From Xanthobacteraceae bacterium (GTDB lineage: Bacteria; Pseudomonadota; Alphaproteobacteria; Rhizobiales; Xanthobacteraceae), in contig SCUB01000023.1 in NCBI GenBank assembly GCA_004297465.1, positions 1-64,000 of the forward strand: a stretch of 64,000 bases of DNA, given 5' to 3'. This document shows, in pieces, positions 8,128 through 16,436 of the stretch. Under the pieces are notes generated by a model. The model ran no database searches. It was not told where the DNA came from and was given only the letters and a program-made list of their open reading frames with translations. A program made the translations under genes and the position numbers. Position 1 is the first letter of the stretch, and each line of letters begins with the position of its first letter.

Positions 8128-9609
8128 TTACTTGGCCTTCTTGACCTGGGGCCGCGTCAATCGGTCGATCATGCCCGCGACGGGGCTGACGCCATCGAAC
8201 CCGTACTCGTTCCAACGATCGGAAACTTTCTGTAGAACGGTGCGGTCCATGAAAATTTCATTCGGCTTATTGGCCCACTCGAACGGCGTGCACGCATCGA
8301 GGATGATGCGACTGACGATGTCGCGCTCCTCGATAGGCAGGCCGGGATCAAGCGGTGTCGAGCGCCCGCGGTCGATGATTTGCGCCGATCGTTTCGGATC
8401 GAACCGGGTCGCCAGCGCCCACCAGACGCGATCCCAGTCGTCGGCCTCGATATCGTGGTCGACGGTGATCACGCCTTTGACGCCGTAATGCCCGGTGGTT
8501 GAGGCAATGACGGCGTTGCCGACGTGGTTGGAATGGCCGGGATACATTTGTTTGACAGACACCACGACCCAGAACCGGCCCGTCGCTTCGGGCGGGAAAT
8601 ACACGCTCTGGATACCAGGGACCTTCATGGTTTCGAGATCGTGCCAGAGCGTCGCGGTACGGTTAAGCGACTGGATCATGTGAATGTCGTTGATCGGCTT
8701 GCCGACGGTGGTCGACCACATGACGGGATTATTGCGATGCAGGATGCGCTTGATGCGAAGCACCGGCTTGGGATAGTCCTTCCCCTTGTTGCCAGAGTAA
8801 TAGCCGGTGTATTCGCCGAAAGGCCCTTCTTCCATCACTTCGTTGGGGTCGATCCAGCCTTCGGCGATAATTTCCGCGTTTGCCGGCAGCGTCAGTCCGG
8901 TGAGATCGGACTTGAAGACCGGCACCGGCGCTCCGCGGAGGGAGCCGGCGACCTCATACTCATCGGTCTGGGCGCTGACGAGGGTCGACCCCGCGAGGAA
9001 CAGCACCGGATCAGTGCCGACCACATAGGCCGCCGGCATGAGTTCGCCGCGAGCCTGATATTTCTTCATATGCATGTCGCCATGCTTGCCCTTGATGATC
9101 TGCGAGCCGAGGATATCCTTACCCAGAACTTGCGCACGATAAGTGCCCAGGTTTGTCCAGCCGGTATCGGGATCGCTCGTCACAAGGAATCCTGACGTGC
9201 AAAAAAAACGACCGCCGTCATCGGGGTAGAACCAGGGTGAAGGGAACATCTCGATATCGATCTTGTCGCCCGTGATGACGTTTTCCATCACCGGCGGCTT
9301 GTCCACGAATTCCGGCTTGACCATCTGCTTCGTGGTCAGTTCCATCCACTTCCTGGACAATTGAGACATTCGAAGTCCAGGATCCTGCCCGAGCGCGATC
9401 GCCATCCGCCGCGGCGTTGTGAAAGCACTGGTGAAAACCGGAATCTCGTAGTCCTTCACGTTCTCATACAGCAGCGCCGGTCCCTTCTGCTCTTCGTTGA
9501 CCTTCGAGACGTGGCACAACTCGAATTTCCAATCCACGTCCGTCTTGACGCGGTGCAGCTCGCCAGCCTCGTCCAGCGCTGCAATATAAGTGCGAAGATC
9601 GTTGATCAT
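8128..9609 (-). CDS. UbiD-family prenyl-FMN (de)carboxylase, candidate phenylphosphate carboxylase subunit
   Basis: A 493-residue UbiD enzyme, full length for the family. The residues that correspond to the catalytic set of Aspergillus niger Fdc1 (Asn168, Arg173, Glu277, Glu282) are in place as Asn153 and Arg158 (NLGTYR) and Glu261 and Glu266 (EGPFGEYTGYY), with the same spacing. UbiD enzymes decarboxylate or carboxylate aromatic and unsaturated acids using prenyl-FMN. In anaerobic phenol metabolism the alpha and beta subunits of phenylphosphate carboxylase belong to this family. The linked PpsA/PpsB-like genes and the phenol-type regulator favour carboxylation of a phenyl phosphate. GGAG lies 9 bases before the ATG. 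A reversible aromatic-acid decarboxylase is the alternative. Confidence 0.88.
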   Translation of the reverse strand: MINDLRTYIAALDEAGELHRVKTDVDWKFELCHVSKVNEEQKGPALLYENVKDYEIPVFTSAFTTPRRMAIALGQDPGLRMSQLSRKWMELTTKQMVKPEFVDKPPVMENVITGDKIDIEMFPSPWFYPDDGGRFFCTSGFLVTSDPDTGWTNLGTYRAQVLGKDILGSQIIKGKHGDMHMKKYQARGELMPAAYVVGTDPVLFLAGSTLVSAQTDEYEVAGSLRGAPVPVFKSDLTGLTLPANAEIIAEGWIDPNEVMEEGPFGEYTGYYSGNKGKDYPKPVLRIKRILHRNNPVMWSTTVGKPINDIHMIQSLNRTATLWHDLETMKVPGIQSVYFPPEATGRFWVVVSVKQMYPGHSNHVGNAVIASTTGHYGVKGVITVDHDIEADDWDRVWWALATRFDPKRSAQIIDRGRSTPLDPGLPIEERDIVSRIILDACTPFEWANKPNEIFMDRTVLQKVSDRWNEYGFDGVSPVAGMIDRLTRPQVKKAK

Positions 9610-9793
9610 TGTTGGTTCACTCCAGGATGAAGACGAGCGCGATTTGTAATTTGCTGAAAAGTTACCGGAGGCCCCGCGCCATTTATCGCCTCAGGTCTCT
9701 TGCCCGCATAGTCGAGGGGCTGCCCCTCCATTTGCCGATGACGGCCCGTTCTGAAAGCGTGTTCATGATCGCCTCATTCGATGGCGCGAGGAA

Positions 9794-10888
9794 TTAGCTG
9801 AGCTTTCTGCCGGCAAGCATGCCGGCGAGGATATAGTCCATGGCCGACGTCTCGACGGGAGCGCACCGCGGCGTCTTCTTCTCGGCCCAGACTGTTTCAG
9901 GACGGGCCTGGAGAATGAAAATATTGCTGCCTGCGGGTAAATCCTTGTCCACGGACCACTCGATATCCATCGGCCGGCCGTAATGTTTTTCTATCTGCTT
10001 GCCCATCCAGGCCAGCTCGGTGATCTCGTCATCTGTCAGCGATTGAATGTTCCGTCGCTCGATCGGAACTTCCATGGCGTATGAGACCTGGTTTTTCAGG
10101 TCGACCGTGTAGCAGATCTCCTTCTGGGAGATGGTGCGGTCGATGATATCCAGCGTCACTTTGTTCACCGCGAAATGGTCGGGCGTCACTTCGCCCGAGA
10201 CAACGGATTCGCCAAAACCGAAATTGGAATCGATGACGATGACCGAACGATCGCCGTTGATCGGGTGAATGGTGAACATCACCCCGGCGGCGTAGGAGTT
10301 CGCCATCTTCTGCACGCCGACGCTGATGGCCATTTGCTCGTCGCTGTAACCACGATTGGCGCGGTAGGAGATCGCTCTGCCGGTGTACAGGCTGGAGATG
10401 CAGCGGCGCATGTGATGAAGCACCTCGTCAGCACCGCGGATCCAGAGGAAGGTGTCCTGCTGGCCCGCGAAACTCGCCCCTGGCAGATCCTCCGCCGTAG
10501 CGCTCGACCGCACCGCCACCGGCGCCGCCGGAATGCCGCAACGCACCGACAGTTGACGGTAGCGTTCCGCCACCAGGTCCTCCAGTTGCTCGGAAAATGG
10601 TTGCGCCTCAATGGCCGCCCGGATGGAGGCGCTGGCCCGCTCCAGCGCCTCCAGATCCCGACAATCGAGCTTCTGCAACAGGAACTGCATTTCCCGCTCC
10701 AGACCGGATTCGGCCATGAAGGCACGGTAGCCCGCGGTGGTCAGGGCAAATCCAGGCGGCACGCGCACGCCTGCATGGATCAATTCGCCCAGCGACGAAC
10801 ACTTGCCGCCGACAAGAGGCACCGATTCCTTCCGGCATTCCTCCAGCCAGCAGATGAGCGGCTGCCCCTCTGATGCCACCGCTGCCAT
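9794..10888 (-). CDS. Phenylphosphate synthase-like ATP-grasp subunit (PpsB-like; PEP synthase N-terminal half)
   Basis: A 364-residue protein equal to the N-terminal ATP-binding half of phosphoenolpyruvate synthase / pyruvate phosphate dikinase. Recognisable segments are VPLVGGKCSSLGEL, VRVPPGFALTT, the VAVRSSATAEDLPGASFAGQ loop and DIEWS...IFILQARPETVW at the end of the domain. The ATG at 10888 is fixed by a strong ribosome site (AAGGAGG). The mobile phosphohistidine domain is not present here but is encoded by the gene immediately upstream (10902-12740), ending 13 bases before this start. This split is the arrangement of phenylphosphate synthase, in which the 40-kDa subunit 2 transfers the beta-phosphoryl group of ATP to the His of subunit 1. 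A stand-alone PEP synthase fragment is unlikely because both halves are linked and intact. Confidence 0.82.
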   Translation of the reverse strand: MAAVASEGQPLICWLEECRKESVPLVGGKCSSLGELIHAGVRVPPGFALTTAGYRAFMAESGLEREMQFLLQKLDCRDLEALERASASIRAAIEAQPFSEQLEDLVAERYRQLSVRCGIPAAPVAVRSSATAEDLPGASFAGQQDTFLWIRGADEVLHHMRRCISSLYTGRAISYRANRGYSDEQMAISVGVQKMANSYAAGVMFTIHPINGDRSVIVIDSNFGFGESVVSGEVTPDHFAVNKVTLDIIDRTISQKEICYTVDLKNQVSYAMEVPIERRNIQSLTDDEITELAWMGKQIEKHYGRPMDIEWSVDKDLPAGSNIFILQARPETVWAEKKTPRCAPVETSAMDYILAGMLAGRKLS

Positions 10889-10901
10889 GGCGACCTCCTT
10901 C

Positions 10902-12740
10902 TCAGCGCTCGATGGAGACGACGCCCGTGGAGCCATCGACCCGCAGCATCATCCCCGAGGAGATCACCTTGGTGGCGTGGCCGGTGCCGACGACAGCCGG
11001 CATGCCGTATTCACGGCAGACGATGGCGGCATGGCTCATGACCCCGCCGACATCGGTGACGCATGCCTTGATCTTGGCGAACGCCGGCGCCCAGGATGGC
11101 GACGTCGTCGGCGCCACGAGAATCTCATCCTCCTGCAGTTCGCTGACTTCGGCCACCGTCCTGCACACCCGCGCCCGTCCTTCGACAATTCCCGCGCTGC
11201 CGGCAAAACCCTTCAGTTCAACTATGCTGGAAAGATCCTTGACCTCCTGGACGGATGACCAGTCGGCGAGCGACTTGTTGGTGACGCCCCAAAGCACGAT
11301 CGTGAAGGGTTCCTGGATCAACTCCGGCGCGGTACCGATCGCAGGCGGTGCACTCCATTCCTTGAACTTCTGCATTACACCTTTGCGCCAGCCAATCTCC
11401 TTCGGCCAGACAGTCACGCCGCGCGGGGTGACGCCCGTCGCCCAGGCGGTGACCACATCCCATAATGCCTGTTTGATCTCGTCACGGCGCAGCAGCCAGA
11501 CGTCTTCGATATCCTCGATCACGCCATGATCCTTCATGACCGCCGCCACTTCGCGCATCTTGTTCCAGAAGACCGAATGGAACCAGTGCTCGACGTAGAA
11601 CAGATGGTTTTCGACGTAGGGAAATACGGTTCTGGCGGTGGCGAGCAACTCATCGAACTGCTTGCGATCCTCATCCCGCTCGATCAGTCCGCGGTACTCG
11701 GCCGTAACGCGGTCGCGTTCCGCACGGACCTTCTCGGTGGGCCGCTCAATCGAGACGCCCTGCTGAAGTTTCCCGATGTATGTGGCGATGCCGCTGAGCG
11801 GAATGTTCATCTGGTCGTTCCAGCTCCGATCGTGGTGGAACCAGCCGGTGCCCGTGGAAACGTTAAACCAGGGTTGCCGCACCTTGTTCAGCGCCGCGAG
11901 CCATTCGTCGCCGCGCTTGGTGTTCTTCTTCAGCGACGCTTCCACCACCTCCCATTCCGGGCTCGAGGTGAACGTCGAATCCAGACCCAATTCGATTGCG
12001 AGCTTCGCCAGACGCTTCAGTTCGTCGTCCGGCTGGTACATCATGACGTCGATGCCCGAGACCATTTGCGTGACGCGCTGCGTCGGTATGCTCGGAAATA
12101 GCTTCTGCACGAAATCGAGGAAGAAGACGTAGGCGGCATAGCCGAGGTTGAGAAACTCGAAGTGATACTGCCAGCATTTGATTCCGAGATTGATCAGATC
12201 GTCGTAGTTCTTCAGCAGGTGATACCCCTGCGATTCGCCACACGCGTCGTTGACAACGCTCAGCGACTCCATATCGGGCAAAGTGGGAATCCTCAGCGCC
12301 TCCAGTTCCCGGATGGTCGCTTCCATCTTGATCTTCCACTTGGCCTCGAGCTCGTCCCAGTTCTTGTAATAATGCCCGGCGCGCTCCATGAAGTGCGGCA
12401 CGCGGCGGCCAATCTCGTCAGGATCCTTCACCGGCACGGGCGAAATGTAGACATAGCCATTGATGATGCGGTGATCGACGCCGCGAACCGGCGGCACCAT
12501 GAATATGCGATTGTTGTATTGCGACAGCGCGAGATACCACGCCTCGTCCCAGATCGTGTCGAAGGGATAGAGCGCCTCTGGATAGTGCAGCGCATCATTG
12601 AACCAGAAGGTGTCCTTTTCGTACTGGTTCCTGACCGGATCATCGCTGACGAACTGATAATGATAGGGATACATCCGTTCCCAGCCCTCGGTGCCCGGGA
12701 TTGTCTTGGCTTTCACGTCATGCGGATCCGGAAATTTCAT
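10902..12740 (-). CDS. Phenylphosphate synthase-like phosphohistidine subunit (PpsA-like)
   Basis: A 612-residue (about 70 kDa) protein whose C-terminal 100 residues are the mobile, phospho-accepting domain of PEP-utilising enzymes. The motif DVGGVMSHAAIVCREYGMPA carries the catalytic histidine at residue 570. The N-terminal 480 residues, rich in Trp and Tyr, have no TIM-barrel PEP/pyruvate domain, so this is not a normal PEP synthase. Size, the single C-terminal His and the linkage to the ATP-binding half fit phenylphosphate synthase subunit 1, whose phosphorylated His is reported at about the same position (569, from memory). Phosphate is passed from this His to the hydroxyl of phenol. It is the first gene of the operon, behind a sigma-54-type promoter. 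Catechol or another phenol is a possible substrate. Confidence 0.82.
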   Translation of the reverse strand: MKFPDPHDVKAKTIPGTEGWERMYPYHYQFVSDDPVRNQYEKDTFWFNDALHYPEALYPFDTIWDEAWYLALSQYNNRIFMVPPVRGVDHRIINGYVYISPVPVKDPDEIGRRVPHFMERAGHYYKNWDELEAKWKIKMEATIRELEALRIPTLPDMESLSVVNDACGESQGYHLLKNYDDLINLGIKCWQYHFEFLNLGYAAYVFFLDFVQKLFPSIPTQRVTQMVSGIDVMMYQPDDELKRLAKLAIELGLDSTFTSSPEWEVVEASLKKNTKRGDEWLAALNKVRQPWFNVSTGTGWFHHDRSWNDQMNIPLSGIATYIGKLQQGVSIERPTEKVRAERDRVTAEYRGLIERDEDRKQFDELLATARTVFPYVENHLFYVEHWFHSVFWNKMREVAAVMKDHGVIEDIEDVWLLRRDEIKQALWDVVTAWATGVTPRGVTVWPKEIGWRKGVMQKFKEWSAPPAIGTAPELIQEPFTIVLWGVTNKSLADWSSVQEVKDLSSIVELKGFAGSAGIVEGRARVCRTVAEVSELQEDEILVAPTTSPSWAPAFAKIKACVTDVGGVMSHAAIVCREYGMPAVVGTGHATKVISSGMMLRVDGSTGVVSIER

Positions 12741-12827
12741 CGCGCTTCCCCCTTGATGCTCAAAATCTCATTCGCCTTGTTTTTTGTGTTCGAAATTTTA
12801 ATCGACACGATTTGGCCATCCTCTCTA

Positions 12828-12843
12828 AGCATGGCCCATGCCA
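12828..12843 (-). promoter_or_regulatory. Sigma-54 (RpoN) promoter for the pps operon
   Basis: On the minus strand the sequence is TGGCATGGGCCATGCT, against the consensus TGGCAC-N5-TTGCW. The essential GG and GC are present with exactly ten bases between them. Transcription would start near 12818, leaving a leader of about 78 bases before ppsA. The divergent regulator is a sigma-54 activator, which fits. The core is also a 13-bp palindrome (GCATGGGCCATGC), so a binding site for another factor is an alternative. Confidence 0.62.
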
Positions 12844-12998
12844 GAGATGCGGCGACGCAATTGATTGGATATCGCAAAGTTGGGAACAAGTTTTGGATTC
12901 GTCTCAACGCCCTGCAAACGTGGCGTTTTGCGCCCATCGCTGCACCGCACCCGGCATCCGCGCAGGGCAATGTTCCGAGCCAGGACTGAAATTGTCGC

Positions 12999-13053
12999 TT
13001 GATCAGTTAGTGAAATCGCCAGACGTCGCGGCAACGATTTCACGATTTGATTA
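12999..13053. promoter_or_regulatory. Inverted-repeat upstream activator site for the DmpR/MopR-type regulator
   Basis: TGATCAGTTAGTGAAATCG at 13000-13018 is repeated in inverted form at 13035-13053, with 15 of 19 positions matching and a perfect inner 9-bp arm (GTGAAATCG / CGATTTCAC). The left arm starts with TTGATCA, the half-site typical of XylR/DmpR upstream activator sequences. The centres are about 35 bp apart, and the site lies about 165 bp upstream of the sigma-54 promoter, the usual distance for an enhancer. Confidence 0.55.
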
Positions 13054-13200
13054 GGCGCTACTCGCGCCAGGAAAGAGCCCCGGGCGGAACGCCGGAACCG
13101 GCATCCGAATCCGCTTTTCGGAATTCTTTGGGTAGGCTATCGTTTCTGCGAAAAGAGCGCATCAACCGCCCAACTCGGAAGCACCACGAGAGCAGAAGGG

Positions 13201-14958
13201 ATGAAGCCAAAATCGCGCGGCGGGGTACGAAGCGGCCTCGGAAGCGGCAGCGATGACTTGCGCGCGCGCGTACACTTCGAGGCGGAGAGCGGTCAGATCT
13301 GGCTGCACGAGCGCCGCATGCTTTTGGTCCACGCCGAGGCCCAGGCCTTGCTGCGCAAGGAGCTGATCGACAGTCTCGGCATGCCCCGCGCGCAAGGACT
13401 GTTTTCACGCATGGGCTACCAGGCTGGCGCGCGCGACGCCGAGATGGTGCGCGTGCGCGCCGAGAGTGCCAGCGACGAAGAGGCCTTTATGACCGGGCCG
13501 CAGTTGCACACGCTGGAAGGGGTGGTGAAGGTAACCCCGATCAAGCTGGAAATGGATCGCGCCGCAGGCAGGTTTTACGGCGAATTTCTCTGGGAAAATT
13601 CCTGGGAAGGCCAATGGCATAAACGTTTCTATGGCATTCATGACGAACCGGTTTGTTGGTCGCAAATTGGTTACGCATGCGGTTACACCACGGCTTTCAT
13701 GGGCCGCCCGGTGCTCTACAAAGAGGTCGAGTGCGTCGGCATGGGCCACGCCAATTGCCGTATAATTGGCAAGCCCGTCGAAGAATGGGATGACGGCGCC
13801 GAGTACGATCGCTTCTTCGACCGCGAGTCGATCGCTGACCAGTTGATCGACCTGCAGACCCAGGTCGTGCAGTTGCGCTCGTCGATCAACGAAAAGGACA
13901 GGCTGCCGGCGGAAATGACCGGGAACTCGCCTGGCTTTCTTGCCGCCTATGAACTGTTGCAGCGGGCCGCCAACAGCCAGATCACAGTGTTGCTGCTGGG
14001 GGAGACGGGCGTCGGCAAGGAGCTGTTCGCACGCGCGCTCCATGACCGCAGCGCTCGCAGCAAGGAACCGTTCGTCGCCGTAAATTGCGCCGCCATTCCG
14101 CTGGAACTGGTGGAATCTGAATTGTTCGGCGTCGAGAAGGGCGCCTACACTGGAGCCCTTGCGTCGCGACCTGGGCGCTTTGAACGCGCCAACGGCGGAA
14201 CGCTTTTCCTTGACGAAATCGGAGACCTCCCACTGGCGGCTCAGGCCAAGTTGTTGCGCGTGCTGCAAGAAGGCGAGATTGAGAGGCTCGGCGACGGCAA
14301 AACGCAGAAAGTGAACGTGCGGCTGGTCGCCGCCACCAATGTCGATCTCAAGGAGCTCGTGCGGGAGCGGAAGTTTCGTACGGATCTGTACTACCGGCTC
14401 AACGCATACCAAATCGACATCCCACCCCTGCGCGAGCGGAAAGAGGACATTTCCCTTTTGGCCAAGAATTTTCTTGCCAAATACGCGGCGATGTACGGCA
14501 AGAAACTACGGGGGTTCAGCGACAAGGCCAAACGAAGCCTGCTGGCCTATTCGTGGCCGGGCAACATCCGCGAACTGCAGAACTCAGTGGAGCGTGGGGT
14601 GATCCTGGCGGCGAATAATTCCCATGTCGAAGTCAACCACCTGTTTTCTTCCTGTGGGGACGACGAGCCGCGGAAGTTCAACTTCGACGTCAACGGCGAT
14701 CTAAGCATGTGTCGCAACGAGAGCGCGGTTCATCTCTGCGACGCCGTCTTCAATGGGATTATGACGCTGGACCAGGTCGAGGATATGCTGCTCGATGCCG
14801 CGGTCGACAAGGCGCGGGGCAATCTCTCCTCCGCCGCGCGCATGCTGGGTCTGACGCGACCGACGCTTGCTTATCGCTTGAAGCGGCGCCAGGACAGGAA
14901 TGCGGCGCAAGACACCGAGGCCGAGGATGAAGGCGCGAAGGCGCCGACGCCGCTGTGA
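13201..14958 (+). CDS. Sigma-54-dependent phenol-responsive activator (XylR/DmpR/MopR family)
   Basis: A 585-residue enhancer-binding protein with an N-terminal XylR_N/V4R sensor (about residues 20-200), a linker, an AAA+ core (about 239-465) with Walker A GETGVGKE (267-274), the sigma-54 contact loop GAYTGA (314-319) and Walker B GGTLFLDEI (332-340), and a C-terminal Fis-type HTH (about 535-570). Against MopR numbering (from memory) every key sensor residue is present three positions earlier: His103 and Trp131 for the two residues that hold the phenol hydroxyl, and Cys152, Glu175, Cys178 and Cys186 for the zinc site. This supports a phenol-type effector. It is divergent from the ppsA operon, and the dyad and sigma-54 promoter between them are its likely targets. 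The ribosome site is weak. Confidence 0.92.
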   Translation: MKPKSRGGVRSGLGSGSDDLRARVHFEAESGQIWLHERRMLLVHAEAQALLRKELIDSLGMPRAQGLFSRMGYQAGARDAEMVRVRAESASDEEAFMTGPQLHTLEGVVKVTPIKLEMDRAAGRFYGEFLWENSWEGQWHKRFYGIHDEPVCWSQIGYACGYTTAFMGRPVLYKEVECVGMGHANCRIIGKPVEEWDDGAEYDRFFDRESIADQLIDLQTQVVQLRSSINEKDRLPAEMTGNSPGFLAAYELLQRAANSQITVLLLGETGVGKELFARALHDRSARSKEPFVAVNCAAIPLELVESELFGVEKGAYTGALASRPGRFERANGGTLFLDEIGDLPLAAQAKLLRVLQEGEIERLGDGKTQKVNVRLVAATNVDLKELVRERKFRTDLYYRLNAYQIDIPPLRERKEDISLLAKNFLAKYAAMYGKKLRGFSDKAKRSLLAYSWPGNIRELQNSVERGVILAANNSHVEVNHLFSSCGDDEPRKFNFDVNGDLSMCRNESAVHLCDAVFNGIMTLDQVEDMLLDAAVDKARGNLSSAARMLGLTRPTLAYRLKRRQDRNAAQDTEAEDEGAKAPTPL

Positions 14959-15223
14959 ACTAAGCAAACTTGCGCCAGCGCAGCCGACATGAAGTTGCCG
15001 CCTGCGTTCGCAATGCCAAACGATCCGGCTTCAAACTGCTGCGATCAGCCGCAAAACGACTCGCCGCGCACGACCATTCTTCAGCGCTCGATGGCTATCA
15101 GAGCAATGACCCGAAGCGGGGAAAGCGCCAGCCGACCATCGGTCGCCGACCCCTAACTCGGCGGCAGCCGCGCCAAATCCACGAGTTGCGTTGCTTTTCC
15201 ACCAGGCGTGCCGTCCATGTTGC

Positions 15224-15583
15224 CTAGTCGAGCTCGTAAACGACCCTGCGACTGGATGGCTCGACGAAATACACGCGGTTTTCAGAATACACATATCGGT
15301 ATTTCGTGACGGACGGGCCCCAATCGGACGGCACCGCGCGGAGTTCGACATCGTCCGGAAGCGTCGCACCGACAGTAATACGTTCCCTTACGGTGACCGG
15401 AGCGACCCGTTCCTTAACTACATATTCCTTGATGCGAGTACGCTGCTCCGGCGCGAAGTTGATGCCCGCGCTCAAGGGACCGACTTGGATGCCCACACCC
15501 TGCGCGAATGACGGGGATGACGGGGATGACGCTCCGAGAGTGAGTACCGCAATGGCAGCGGACGCGATCAAAGTACTTTTCAT
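15224..15583 (-). CDS. DUF1236 domain secreted protein
   Basis: A 119-residue protein with an N-terminal signal peptide (MKSTLIASAAIAVLTLGA, cleavage near SFAQG) and a DUF1236 domain. The repeated pattern of charged strands (RIKEYVVKERVAPVTVRERITVG and a final SRRVVYELD) is typical of this family, which is common in Bradyrhizobium relatives and has no known function. A strong ribosome site (GAGGAGG) precedes the ATG. It lies 210 bases downstream of the second ubiX on the same strand. A functional link is not evident. Confidence 0.8.
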   Translation of the reverse strand: MKSTLIASAAIAVLTLGASSPSSPSFAQGVGIQVGPLSAGINFAPEQRTRIKEYVVKERVAPVTVRERITVGATLPDDVELRAVPSDWGPSVTKYRYVYSENRVYFVEPSSRRVVYELD

Positions 15584-15793
15584 AGACGCCTCCTCAGGCT
15601 GACGGTTGACCCGCAGACCCGCAATTGAAACTCACCGCGGACGGATTTGTTCCTGGTTCCGGGTACAAACTCACGAGCGCCAAGACGCCTATGTCGGAAG
15701 TTTTCTGGCGGCACGAGGCCGTCTTCGATTTCCGGTCATCCCGTTACGCCGGCGGCGATTGACAGCGATCCCAATCATCGGATCCGGCACCGG

Positions 15794-16399
15794 CTAACCC
15801 ACGAGATTTGCCCGCGGCTCGTCCTTGGCCAGCACATGCATCTGACCATCCCATCGTTTTGCGAACGGCGCCGAGATTCCAAACTGGTCAAGCGCCCGCG
15901 CAACGACATGGTTGACAATATCATCAATCGATTTCGGATGATTATAGAAGGCCGGCATCGGCGGCACGATCACCGCCCCCATGCGTGACAACTTGAGCAT
16001 GTTCTCAAGGTGCACCTCCGAAAGAGGCGACTCACGCGCGATCAGGACCAGCTTTCTCCGCTCTTTGAGGACGACATCGGCAGCGCGGTGCACGAGGTGC
16101 TCGCCGTAGCCATGGGCGATACCGCCGAGCGTCCGCATCGAACACGGAATCACCACCATTCCTTCTGTAAGGAACGATCCGGACGATATCAAGGCGCCCA
16201 TGTTGGCCGAGTTGTGAAAAACGCTCGCCAGATCGCACACCTGCTTGAATGTGTATGGCGTCTCATGCTCGATCGTTCGCTGGGCCCATTTGCTGATGAC
16301 GAGGTGTGACTCAATGTTGCAGCTTTTGAGCACTTCGAGCAGCCGGATCCCGAGGATCGCCCCCGTCGCTCCTGTCATGCCAACGATCAGACGCCGCAT
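15794..16399 (-). CDS. UbiX/Pad1-type flavin prenyltransferase (second copy)
   Basis: A 201-residue UbiX family protein that should make prenyl-FMN for the UbiD enzyme at 19198-20817. Family segments are MTGATGAILGIRLLEVL, the SSGSFLTEGMVVIPCSMRTL motif, RKLVLIARESPLSEVHL and IVPPMPAFYNHPKSID. The ATG at 16399 is chosen over an upstream TTG because it has a purine-rich ribosome site (AAAGGAA) and matches the normal family N-terminus. It is the last metabolic gene of the ubiD2 operon, 37 bases after the permease gene. It is clearly divergent in sequence from the first UbiX, so the two are not a recent duplication. Confidence 0.9.
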   Translation of the reverse strand: MRRLIVGMTGATGAILGIRLLEVLKSCNIESHLVISKWAQRTIEHETPYTFKQVCDLASVFHNSANMGALISSGSFLTEGMVVIPCSMRTLGGIAHGYGEHLVHRAADVVLKERRKLVLIARESPLSEVHLENMLKLSRMGAVIVPPMPAFYNHPKSIDDIVNHVVARALDQFGISAPFAKRWDGQMHVLAKDEPRANLVG

Positions 16400-16436
16400 C
16401 TTTTTGTTTCCTTTGTCTTTAGAGAGCAACGCTCAG

